IMG/VR virus record: IMGVR_UViG_3300049846_002100
Span: 24,942-88,941 of that record
Reading direction: 5' to 3' (one strand)
DNA: 64,000 bases
Source: a virus
The translations under genes and the position numbers were made by a program. This document shows positions 49,137 to 58,000 of the stretch, one piece after another. How positions within the stretch are numbered: position 1 is the stretch's first letter; each line of letters opens with the position of its first letter. The notes under the pieces were generated by a model. The model was given only the letters and a program-made list of their open reading frames with translations. It ran no database searches and was not told the DNA's origin.

Positions 49137-49780
49137 CCTGAACCCCGCTCTTTCTCCCCGATCTTGTCGAGGAGCTTCCGAATCCTGCGGGTAGCTTCCT
49201 TCGCGTCGACCGCTCCGTTGGAGAACGCGAAGTACGTCTGGTCCAACAGAGAGCCGATGGTCAGGAAGGCGCGCATATCGAAGGACGCCTTGGCGTGCTT
49301 CAAGCGGCGATCGCACACGCCTAGAAGCTCAATGACCTCATCGTAGGCCGCTTTGGCTTCCATCTGGCGTTCCATCTCGGCGGTCCGAGCGAGGTTGGGC
49401 GCCTCGGGCGGGAGAATGCCGTACGCCTTCTCCATCTCACGAAGCAGACCCGTGAACCGACCGTCGTGCCCCGAGAACTGCTTCCAGAGCCCGATGCAGT
49501 CCCAGTTCTTCTGGCAGACAAAACACCACACGTGTGAGGGGCCCTTCGGGCTCTCGGGGTAGACGCGGGCCGACGGTCGATTGTCCTTCCCGTGGAAGGG
49601 ACATGAAAACTGCTCGGTGCGGTCACCAGAGTGCCGTAGCTTGACCCCGAAGCGCCGAAGAACATCGTGAGCCGTGACCCGATCCCGGAGCGCACGAACA
49701 CGCTCTTGGACCCAGAGCTTGATAGCATCGCTCTGTTCCGACTCCTTTCGCGCCTCGGACTCGAAGTCGCGGGTGCTCAT
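49121..49780 (-). CDS. CHC2-type primase zinc-finger protein
   Basis: 219 aa. Zinc-binding domain of DnaG-type primases: CPFHGKDNRPSARVYPESPK with Cys60 and His63, then HVWCFVCQKNWDCIGLW with Cys86 and Cys89. The catalytic Toprim domain of a complete primase is absent; the rest is helical (MERQMEAKAAYDEVIELLGV). It probably recognises DNA start sites for a separate primase core or helps load the helicase. Directly downstream of the DnaB gene. Confidence 0.85.
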   Translation of the reverse strand: MSTRDFESEARKESEQSDAIKLWVQERVRALRDRVTAHDVLRRFGVKLRHSGDRTEQFSCPFHGKDNRPSARVYPESPKGPSHVWCFVCQKNWDCIGLWKQFSGHDGRFTGLLREMEKAYGILPPEAPNLARTAEMERQMEAKAAYDEVIELLGVCDRRLKHAKASFDMRAFLTIGSLLDQTYFAFSNGAVDAKEATRRIRKLLDKIGEKERGSGCPDV

Positions 49781-49784
49781 GACA

Positions 49785-52700
49785 TCAAACGTTCATCATC
49801 ATGCGGAGCGCTTCTTGATGGTCTTCCACCGCCATCCCACGTCCGCCCGCGGAGTTGATGGCGTTCATGTTGGAGATACGCCGAGACGTGAAGTTCACCG
49901 AGGCCACGAACGGCTCGAACAAGGGGTTGTCTCGGTTTTTCAGGTTGCAGAAAACCGTCGTCCCGTTCCGCCGGTGGTCATCGTTGAGATAGGTTGTCGT
50001 GATGATGTCCGCCGACTTCTCACAATTGTGAGAGAGAAGTCCGGCTGTCGCGTATTCGTGGTCACCCGACACTTCGAGGTCATACACTCGCGCCGTACCC
50101 CAATCCGCAAGAACCATAACACGTTGTGGTTTGGTTGTTTCATGAAGATAACGAAGCGTATCCAGATCGTTACTTTTGGACCTACGCAGTGTTTGCAACA
50201 TGGCAGCTACAGCCCCATCACTGACGAGGCTGTCTTTTCGTGTTGCTAGCTTGGCCAAAGCACTCAACACTTTTCGAGGAAATACATAAGTACCTTTGTA
50301 CTCGTTGTAGATAGCCGAGAACAACGATCCCACGGGCCAGTTAGTTCGATCACCAGCCTTTTCGGACGTATGTGCGGCTGCAATGGATGTCATCAACTTC
50401 GCTTGCTTCGCCTTTTCGGTAAAACCGATGAGGGCCGCGAAGCGCTTGCGGCTAGATCGCGATCGAACACGCAGGATCCATCGATCATACTCACGGCCGT
50501 TCAATGATGTAGTACCATAGGTGAGTGTTGTGTCGATACCGAGATCAGTCATTAGTAGCTGTGTTTGCCGTAGCGTTGATTCGTGAACGCCCTTGAGGCC
50601 CAACGCAAGAATTCCTTGGTTGTTAATCGAACCATCCGTGTCCCAAAGACCTCTTAGAAATGCTAGAACACAGTCACGAGGTGCTTCTAGGATGCACGGT
50701 GGTAAACCAGGCTGCCGGTTGACACCTAGTTGTTCAAACCAACGATGCAGAGCCTTGCTGCTTTTGCGCATATCGAAGCTACCCGATCGAGAAGGTGACT
50801 TCGACAAGGTGATGTCCTGTGAAAAACAGGTTACGAATGAAGATAGAAGACGGCCCATGACGGCCAACTCCTTACGATTCCCAGTGAATCCGATCGTGTC
50901 AGGCTCAAATGTGCCGTCACCAACGTGGGCCCCGAACAGGTAGGCAAGATCCGTCGTGAGATGTCCCGGCGAGGTTAGCGCAACACCCTTCATACCGGTA
51001 GGCTTCTCCCATTTGTGGAAGTCAAGTGTCGGCAACACAGGCGGCTTGTTCGGGAAGGGGCGCGTTCCGAAATCGCATAGCAAATAGTCTGAAAGGGTCA
51101 GGTCTTGAACGTGTTTCCAACTGACAACACCATCGTTGAGGATTCGAACGCGGTGGTTCCCAGTTACTTGGACGCGTACGCCCCGATCCGTCCAGAGATC
51201 GAAAACATGGCGAATACCATTATCGAACCGCGTGAGGACATCCTTCCATCCCGTGCGACTCCACACATGATCTCCAGGACCAACAGATTCAATTGTACGC
51301 AGCCCAGACGATGTCTTGACCAAGGTACCTTCGGCCAAGCACTCGTTCGCGTATGTGAGGGCGTTCATCTTGTAGCGACCCTCGTTCTTGTTCGCCTCTT
51401 CCTTACCCTGGCGGTTGATTTGAAAGAGCATGAGAACAGGAATACCCTCACCTTGGTTGAAGTGGAGGGCGAGCTTCTTCGCATCTCGGATGATCGAGTT
51501 CAGCTCGACGACGTAGTCCTTCGACCGCTTCTTCTTGCGGGCCTCGATGAGCTGACCGTGGTCGAGAACGATGAGGCCGATCTCCATCCGCTTGTGGAGA
51601 AGCTCGGCTTCTAAGCGAATGTCGTCGATCGTGATGTCACGATCGGGGGACCACACCTGGAACGCTCCGTAGTCGGGGTTCCTCTGGAAGTCCTTGATCA
51701 CGTCCTGAAGGAACACCTCCTCCTTCGGGTCGAGCTGCCCGTCACGGAACTTGCGGTAGTCGAGGCCAGCAGCATGTCCACCGTTCTCGTCGAGCCGCCA
51801 TCGGGAGTTTGCCGAATGCATCGTGTACGCGACGCGCCGGAGTTGCCGGTAAGGCATCTCGAAGCTGCCGTACATCACGTTCGAGCGGTACCTGGTAACG
51901 AGGTTGTAGCACCAGTTCATGGCGAACATGGTATTGTGCGTCACAATATCGTTCGCGACAAATGTGTGATGTCCAGGAACGGACAGATCGTAGGTCATCT
52001 CCTTCCCACGGAGCATGATACCCTCGACTTGTTCCCAGGAGAGGTCACCGTCGAGGACCTTTCGCACTTCGGAGTTCGGTAGAAACAAAGCTATGGTATC
52101 GGCTTGAGCTGAGGTTCTACACTTCGTCGTGTTCGCGTAGCGCCAGCGCTCCACACCATTCGCTCCCTGCCACCGGATCTTCATCCCGGAAGGAATGAAG
52201 TCAGTAGGGAACACGCGGTTATCGGTATAAGGTAGACGTGAGGCGAGCGTTGCGAACAAATCCTCCTTACCGATGACGTGGATTTTCTCGACGAACCTGC
52301 GCTTCGACGGATTTGTCACGACCCGAACGGTGTGGAATGTATAAGGCTTACCCTTGTACGTAGTGTCCACCCTCGTCACTGACGACTGAATGCCGAGACG
52401 CAAGAGGAGGGATTGGATATCCTTGCACAGGTCGCGGCTGGTAGATGTATAGGTGATGTCGTTTCTCTTGCAGAACGAGTCCCGTTCAACACGCTCGTGA
52501 TCTCCCGTGTGACAGGAACCGTCAGTTGACCAGAGAGCCCCCAGAAAAAGAGCGATCTGCTCGTCAGGAAGCCCAAAGAAGTCCCACGGCACGTGTTTGT
52601 CAGCCGCTAGACTTCCGAACAGCCCCGTATCTTCGAGCAGGACGCGTAACAGCGAGGTCATCTCGCTGTTACCGTTCCCGAAGCTACGGCTCACCCAAAC

Positions 52701-53873
52701 AAAGGGTGCCCGGTCTGATGGGAATACCTCACGGAACGTAGGTGTTTCGTAATCTGCCGCTCCTTCGACGAGTCCGAGGTCTCGAAGGCACTCCTTGAAG
52801 TCCTCGCGGATCAGATCGTTTGAAGCTGTGAACGTAAGATCGAGCCCGATCGACCCGTCCCCCAGCAGGTACCCAAGGACCTTGACCTCGGCGTCCGTAT
52901 AAAAACGTTCAGGGACACTTGCCTGCATGATCGCAGGAACGGCAACCCAATCCCCAGGGCGCAATTCGTCGAGCTGTCTCCAGCCCGCGGGCGTGAAGAA
53001 CTTGTGGTTCCCGGTAGCTCCAATGCTGCGCCCCGAGGTGAGAGTCAGATCGTAGACCTCTCGCACGCCGTTCTCGACGAGGTGTGACGTTTCCGCCCGG
53101 ACAAGCCGATGCGTCTCCCCCTCGCGATCGAGAGCTGTGACGATTGGAAGCTCTCCGCTCTCGTACAGCTCGTGGATCGTCCTTCGCCTGTTCGTCCGGT
53201 GATCGAAGATCGTGGCATCGCCGCTTAAGCACTTCAGCTCACCTGGGTAAGCGGCGTGGACCCAAAGCTCGCCCTTCTTGGCACCGTGGCAGACCTTGTC
53301 GATCTCCTGTAGGCCGGTGAACTTACCCCAGACCTTGTCCTTGTTGAGCTTGGCTTCTTCGTACTCGTTCCAGACGAGCTGCCCGTCATCACGGATGTCG
53401 CCGAACGTCTGAGCGTTGTAGTCCGTAAGGATCAGATCATTCGCTTTGGCAGCGAAGTGTTGGAGGCCATCGCGGATCCCTTGCTTCCGCTCCCCCTCGA
53501 TCTCCAACCCCTTGGTGATGATCTCCTGAGACTCTTTGAGGAGCGCCACCGCTCGGATGCGGTGCTGCTCGTCGAGCGCATTTTCCAAGAGGTGTTTGAA
53601 GTTGGAGCGGTAGAAGACAGGCACCGACTCCAGGTCTTTGATGCGCTCAACGACCTCGGTGTCCTTGAGGCGCTCGAAGTAATCTGCGATCGTCGCCGCC
53701 GCGGGCACTTCCAAGCGCTGTTGGAAGTACGTGACAACGAACTGAAAGAGCCGTTGGTCATCCCCCCGGTTCCACTCATACTTCGACGAGATGAGCCGCT
53801 GAAGGTTGAGGATCAGGTTCTCCTGCGAGACCGACGACTCGAAGTCGATGATATTGCGAAGAAGCTGCTTCAT
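49785..53873 (-). CDS. replicative DnaB-type helicase with two inteins
   Basis: 1362 aa; about 490 aa after removal of two inteins (433 and 439 aa). N-terminal domain (LQRLISSKYEWNRGDDQRLF) with a helical hairpin; RecA-type core with Walker A (HAAYPGELK|TMFAM), IGLIVLDHGQLIEARKKK (Walker B and following), VPVLMLFQINRQGKEEANKN (motif H3-like), and ANE|CEKSADIITTTYLND. All conserved helicase motifs flank the inteins. Moves along DNA and unwinds the fork. First ATG overlaps the stop of the presumed loader gene. Confidence 0.92.
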   Translation of the reverse strand: MKQLLRNIIDFESSVSQENLILNLQRLISSKYEWNRGDDQRLFQFVVTYFQQRLEVPAAATIADYFERLKDTEVVERIKDLESVPVFYRSNFKHLLENALDEQHRIRAVALLKESQEIITKGLEIEGERKQGIRDGLQHFAAKANDLILTDYNAQTFGDIRDDGQLVWNEYEEAKLNKDKVWGKFTGLQEIDKVCHGAKKGELWVHAAYPGELKCLSGDATIFDHRTNRRRTIHELYESGELPIVTALDREGETHRLVRAETSHLVENGVREVYDLTLTSGRSIGATGNHKFFTPAGWRQLDELRPGDWVAVPAIMQASVPERFYTDAEVKVLGYLLGDGSIGLDLTFTASNDLIREDFKECLRDLGLVEGAADYETPTFREVFPSDRAPFVWVSRSFGNGNSEMTSLLRVLLEDTGLFGSLAADKHVPWDFFGLPDEQIALFLGALWSTDGSCHTGDHERVERDSFCKRNDITYTSTSRDLCKDIQSLLLRLGIQSSVTRVDTTYKGKPYTFHTVRVVTNPSKRRFVEKIHVIGKEDLFATLASRLPYTDNRVFPTDFIPSGMKIRWQGANGVERWRYANTTKCRTSAQADTIALFLPNSEVRKVLDGDLSWEQVEGIMLRGKEMTYDLSVPGHHTFVANDIVTHNTMFAMNWCYNLVTRYRSNVMYGSFEMPYRQLRRVAYTMHSANSRWRLDENGGHAAGLDYRKFRDGQLDPKEEVFLQDVIKDFQRNPDYGAFQVWSPDRDITIDDIRLEAELLHKRMEIGLIVLDHGQLIEARKKKRSKDYVVELNSIIRDAKKLALHFNQGEGIPVLMLFQINRQGKEEANKNEGRYKMNALTYANECLAEGTLVKTSSGLRTIESVGPGDHVWSRTGWKDVLTRFDNGIRHVFDLWTDRGVRVQVTGNHRVRILNDGVVSWKHVQDLTLSDYLLCDFGTRPFPNKPPVLPTLDFHKWEKPTGMKGVALTSPGHLTTDLAYLFGAHVGDGTFEPDTIGFTGNRKELAVMGRLLSSFVTCFSQDITLSKSPSRSGSFDMRKSSKALHRWFEQLGVNRQPGLPPCILEAPRDCVLAFLRGLWDTDGSINNQGILALGLKGVHESTLRQTQLLMTDLGIDTTLTYGTTSLNGREYDRWILRVRSRSSRKRFAALIGFTEKAKQAKLMTSIAAAHTSEKAGDRTNWPVGSLFSAIYNEYKGTYVFPRKVLSALAKLATRKDSLVSDGAVAAMLQTLRRSKSNDLDTLRYLHETTKPQRVMVLADWGTARVYDLEVSGDHEYATAGLLSHNCEKSADIITTTYLNDDHRRNGTTVFCNLKNRDNPLFEPFVASVNFTSRRISNMNAINSAGGRGMAVEDHQEALRMMMNV
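50025..51341 (-). other. intein 2 in DnaB
   Basis: 439 aa, residues 845-1283. Junctions ANE|Cys and LLSHN|Cys. Typical start CLAEGTLVKTSSGLRTIES, block B NHRVRI, LAGLIDADG-type motifs FGAHVGDGTF and LRGLWDTDGSI, C-terminus GDHEYATAGLLSHN. Located in motif 4-type sequence near the DnaB-b insertion site known from other organisms. Confidence 0.92.
51933..53231 (-). other. intein 1 in DnaB (Walker A)
   Basis: 433 aa, residues 215-647. Junctions GELK|Cys and VTHN|Thr, exactly between Lys and Thr of the Walker A motif. Start CLSGDATIFDHRTNRR, homing motifs LGYLLGDGSIG and LGALWSTDGSC, C-terminus PGHHTFVANDIVTHN. Matches the DnaB-a type insertion site. Confidence 0.92.
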
Positions 53874-54748
53874 CCGCCCCTCCCCGGCCGCCCCTTCTTA
53901 AAGGGTTTCTTTCGGTCGGACCCGAGTGACCCGAGATCAAGTGAAGAGCTTGAGAAGTCCAGAGTTTCACGCGCCCTCGAAGGAGGCACGGGAGGTCCCT
54001 TCTTTTGTCCTGGCATCTCGACTTCCGGCTCGACGACCTCAGGTGCTGCTGAGTCGTCGACCTCCATTGATGCGACAGGGGTGGGCTTGCCATACGCCTG
54101 CGGCCCCACTGCTTCGAGCCGCGATTCGTCGAGATCCGATAGCTTCACCACCTCGAATCGACCGGACCCCAGGATGTAATCGTAGGTGTCCTCGCTGTAC
54201 GCGAAGTGGCCCGGAACATACGGGGCTTGGGGGGACTCAACGATCCAGGTTGGCTTGAGCGCGACCTCGCGAAGCATGAGCGATTCTTTGAGGACGCCTG
54301 GCATCGCGATGTTCTTGTGCCCGAGATGCCCGAGGCGGATGATGATCAGCTCCAAGTCCTCGCCCACGAGGTCGTTCAAGGAGTTGTAGGTGACAAGGTC
54401 GTCACGCTTGCTTCGGGCACGAGAGAGGTAACTCTCGGCACCAACGTAGATCGTCTTGAGCCGCTCATCGGTGAGGACCCTGAACCGGAACATCGGCCCT
54501 TTGCAACCTAGAGCCCACTTCAAGTGGGGCAGAAGGTCGGTCCAGTACGCCTTGATGAAGAGGTTCTTGGTCGTAAAGTCCTCCCCGTTAGGGTCGAAAA
54601 AAGGGCTCCGGTCGAGAAGCGTGGCGCCCGCAATCTCAGGGCCCAAATGAGCCTTGAGAGCCCGTGCATACGCGCAGACGCATTGCTCGACGTTCATGTC
54701 GTCAATGGGGATCTTCCCCGTGTCACCACACTTCTCGCAGACCGGCAT
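53870..54748 (-). CDS. zinc-finger protein, probable helicase loader or accessory factor
   Basis: 292 aa. N-terminal zinc finger CEKCGDTGKIPIDDM with a further CVCAY, like the zinc domain of DnaC/loader-type phage proteins. The middle contains WTDLLPHLKWALGCKGPMFR, DLELIIIRLGHLGHKNIAMP and YDYILGSGRFEVVKLSDL; no intact Walker A was found, so it is not a full DnaC. The position immediately upstream of dnaB (ATGA overlap) makes a loader or scaffold role likely. Confidence 0.62.
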   Translation of the reverse strand: MPVCEKCGDTGKIPIDDMNVEQCVCAYARALKAHLGPEIAGATLLDRSPFFDPNGEDFTTKNLFIKAYWTDLLPHLKWALGCKGPMFRFRVLTDERLKTIYVGAESYLSRARSKRDDLVTYNSLNDLVGEDLELIIIRLGHLGHKNIAMPGVLKESLMLREVALKPTWIVESPQAPYVPGHFAYSEDTYDYILGSGRFEVVKLSDLDESRLEAVGPQAYGKPTPVASMEVDDSAAPEVVEPEVEMPGQKKGPPVPPSRARETLDFSSSSLDLGSLGSDRKKPFKKGRPGRGG

Positions 54749-54773
54749 GGGCTTACCCTCCGTTACACCGAGA

Positions 54774-55085
54774 TCAGGAACGAGTATGGGATAGCGTGTT
54801 TTCAGCCTCGTCGCCGTCTGCGTCGACCCACTCGATCGCAGCCACCGCCAGGGCGGCCACGATCACCATCTCGTGCCGGAATCGCCTCGCCGTCCAAGGC
54901 CAGTGCACTGCCTGTCCCACGTGCTTCGTGATCAGAGCGATCCAGTCGTTCGGCCCGTTGTGTTTGTCGTGTTCTGGGTTGTCCCAAATGCGGTTCTGAC
55001 GCCGCCTCTCTTCGCGGATCTCGGCGAAGATGCCGTCTTGATTGCGCGACCCGCTCCGCTGGTTTCGCTCGTTGTGGGCGGTCAT
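54774..55085 (-). CDS. MazG-like small protein
   Basis: 103 aa. Pattern of the phage MazG-like/NTP-pyrophosphatase-type proteins: FAEIREERRRQNRIW, WIALITKHVGQAVHW, MVIVAALAVAAIEWVDADGD. The metal-binding EExxE/ExxD residues of active enzymes are only partly present (the first EExxE-type position reads KHVGQ), so enzymatic activity is uncertain. Its last codons overlap the start of the next gene upstream/downstream in the replication operon (ATGA at 55082). Confidence 0.6.
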   Translation of the reverse strand: MTAHNERNQRSGSRNQDGIFAEIREERRRQNRIWDNPEHDKHNGPNDWIALITKHVGQAVHWPWTARRFRHEMVIVAALAVAAIEWVDADGDEAENTLSHTRS

Positions 55086-58000
55086 TTGTTCTCCTTCATC
55101 ATACGGAGGAGTTCGCGCGTGGCGTTCCCTCCCGCCTCGTCCTTGTTGAATGACAGCGCCCCAACAGCGGCTTCTCCAAGCACCTTATCCACGAGATTCT
55201 TCTTGCTCCCGAGGAGCTGAAGCACGTGATCGTCGATGGTCTTGTCGCTCTTGTACTTGCCCTTGGGGCGCTTTGCGACGATGTGGTAAGCAACGACCGT
55301 GTCGTGGATCGAACCGATGCGGATCGGCCGACCAAGGAGCTGTACGTACGTGCCCCACGACCAGGGGGCATCGTAAAAGACGATGGCTGACGCTGCCTGA
55401 AGGTTGATCGCCTCGCTGCCTGCGTCGGTGATGAAAATGATCTTGGTGTCGGACTTCAAGTCCTGAAACGCCTGTTGGGCCTCACGACGTTTGACATCAT
55501 TCTCTTTGCCGGTGATGCGAACGCTCTTGACCCCCGCAGCGGTGAGCACCGATTGAAGGCGACCCACTAGCTTCTCGAACCGCGTGTACACGATGACCTT
55601 CTCGTCATCGAGTTCGCCCGTGATGAGGTCAACAAGGGCCTCTTCCTTCGCCCCCTTGTCCTTCACCTTCACGGACTCATCCTTGAAGAGCCCGACCGCG
55701 ATCTCCTGCCCCTCCTCAAATCGAAGGAGGTGGAGGGAATCGACGACCTGTTGGCAGTAGATGAGGGACGTGAGGGCGGCCGTCTCTTGGTACTCCTTGG
55801 TCTCCCCGTCGCCGAGTTCGAGAACACCCGAGAGGGCCTCGGCGTACTTGGTGTCCTCGCTCGGGGACATCTCGCAGACGATCTGCCGCGTGATCAACTT
55901 CGGCAGCTCACTCGAAACCATGTGCTTCTGCCGACCAAGGAAGAAGGGGTCGATGATCCTGCGGAAATGGTCGAGGTTACGGTAGCCAACCACTACGGGG
56001 ACTTTGCGTCCTCCCCCGACGGGCTGGAGTTTCACCACGCAGAACTCGTCCATGAACTTCGTCTTGGTGGCGAATATCGTCGGCTGAATGACCTTGTAGA
56101 TCGAGAACCCCTCCATGAGGTTGTTCTTCAGAAGCGTCGCGGTGAGCCCATAGCAACGCTTCGCTCGATCCGAGAGCTGGCGGCAGACCTGCCAGGTCTT
56201 CGTGCCCGTGTTCTTGAATGCGGTGCAATTGGAAACGAGTGTACCGTTGGCAAAGTAGTTGTGGTTACCATCAACCTCGATGTCATACACGAACCTCTTG
56301 TTTGTAGACCGCGGTAGCCAGGGTTCAACGGAGACTACTTGATCCTCAACGATCCCGCGAAGAGGTTCGGTTTTGAAACTTTTCACGCCCAGCACCGGAG
56401 TCCCCGCTGGCCATTTGTACTCAACGCCTGGCAAGGCCCCCGGCAAAAGAGCCAGGAACCGTTCTGCCGCCTCAGCCGGCAAGTAGATGACCGAGTAGTG
56501 CCCCTCTTTTCTCGACTTGGTTCGAAGTACACGTGCTTCTACGTCCCATCGCCAGCGCAACCAGCCTGCCAGAAGCTCGTTTTCTTCATGCGAAAACCCC
56601 TCGGTATGAAGGGTAATCGTTCGACGGACGGTCCCGTCGGTAAGTGTTTTCGTGTCGAGGCTCCCATCGTCGCTGTACCAGATGGCGAGACCAAGTGGAC
56701 CGATCTGATCAAGAAGAGAGACGCTCAACTTTCTCTTTACTCCGTCGTGTACACCCCATGACGCGAGACGGCTCGTTAGGGCTATGTTGCCGTTGAGTCT
56801 AAAGCGGCACATCCGTTGCTCACCGGACTGCAACTCTGTTTGGTAGAAGCTGATATCAGAAACCCCGAGGGGTTTTAGAAGGTCCCTCTTGAACTCAAGG
56901 TATGAGGCTTGTTTGATTGAATGCCCCATACAAATCCCCCAACAAACACGTTGCGGGTGTGAAAGACTTGCGTCGCCGAGGAGAGATCCAAGGATCACCT
57001 GAAGTTGATCATCAGAGGGTATGTCTTCAACGAACATGGCGGTCTTCTTTCCGGGCTTCAGAGTGTTCGCCCGGAAAGACTCCCCTCGTGTATTGTAGAA
57101 TACATGTGAAGGCGTAACGTTGACTACGCCAGCGAAACGAAAACCAATCTTCAGGAGGCTCTCACGCCGACTGTGGGTTAGAGGCTTGCGGAACCAATTG
57201 ACCACACGCTTTTCTTCAATAGAGCCCGTCTTCCAATTCATGGATAGGACACTCACGGGTAGCCTCTTGCTCACGATTCGCCCGATGAGTTCGGTGCTTC
57301 CGTCGGCTAATAGAATCGGGGTGTGGTAGTCAAAACACTCGTCGTACGTGACAACGAGGCGGGAGATGTTCGCGGTGATGCGATCGAGCAAACCCGGGCT
57401 GACTGGCTTCTTCGGGTCCGGCTGCCCGTTCGGCAGCAACGGACGCTCGCCGCCCACGTCCCAATCCCGCACGAGGATGGCGTAGTTCACGAGCAAGATG
57501 GCCTTGCGCGCGTTGGGTCCCGTCGGGGCCGCCGCCCATTTCTCGTACATCGCTTTGCGCTCCTCGGGCTTGCCCGAGACGACGTACGTGTCGATCCCAA
57601 CCGTGAACTTCTCAACCTCGCCGGCCCACTGGCGGAGCGCGCTCTTCGGAGTCACGACAATCGCCTTGTTGTCAGGCTCCTTCTCCCACTGGTAGCAGAG
57701 CGCCGAGAGCAGTTGCAAAGTGTTGTGATTTACGATCCCATTGCCAACGAAAGAGTGGTTTGGGTCATCGACCTCAATGTCCATCACCTCGGCCGACCCT
57801 GTCGTCACGGTCTTCACTGGATCGTAGAAGTAGCCGTGCCGAACAACTTCCTCTACGCACTTAAACTCAGCAGTTGTAACGAGCCCGTAGACAGAAGACA
57901 CTTCGAGAAGTTGCCTCAGAAATCGATACGTTGGATTGCGATGACCCAGGCATACATGGCTCAAAGTCGACTCGAAACTCCTGCCGAATTGCTTGAGTCC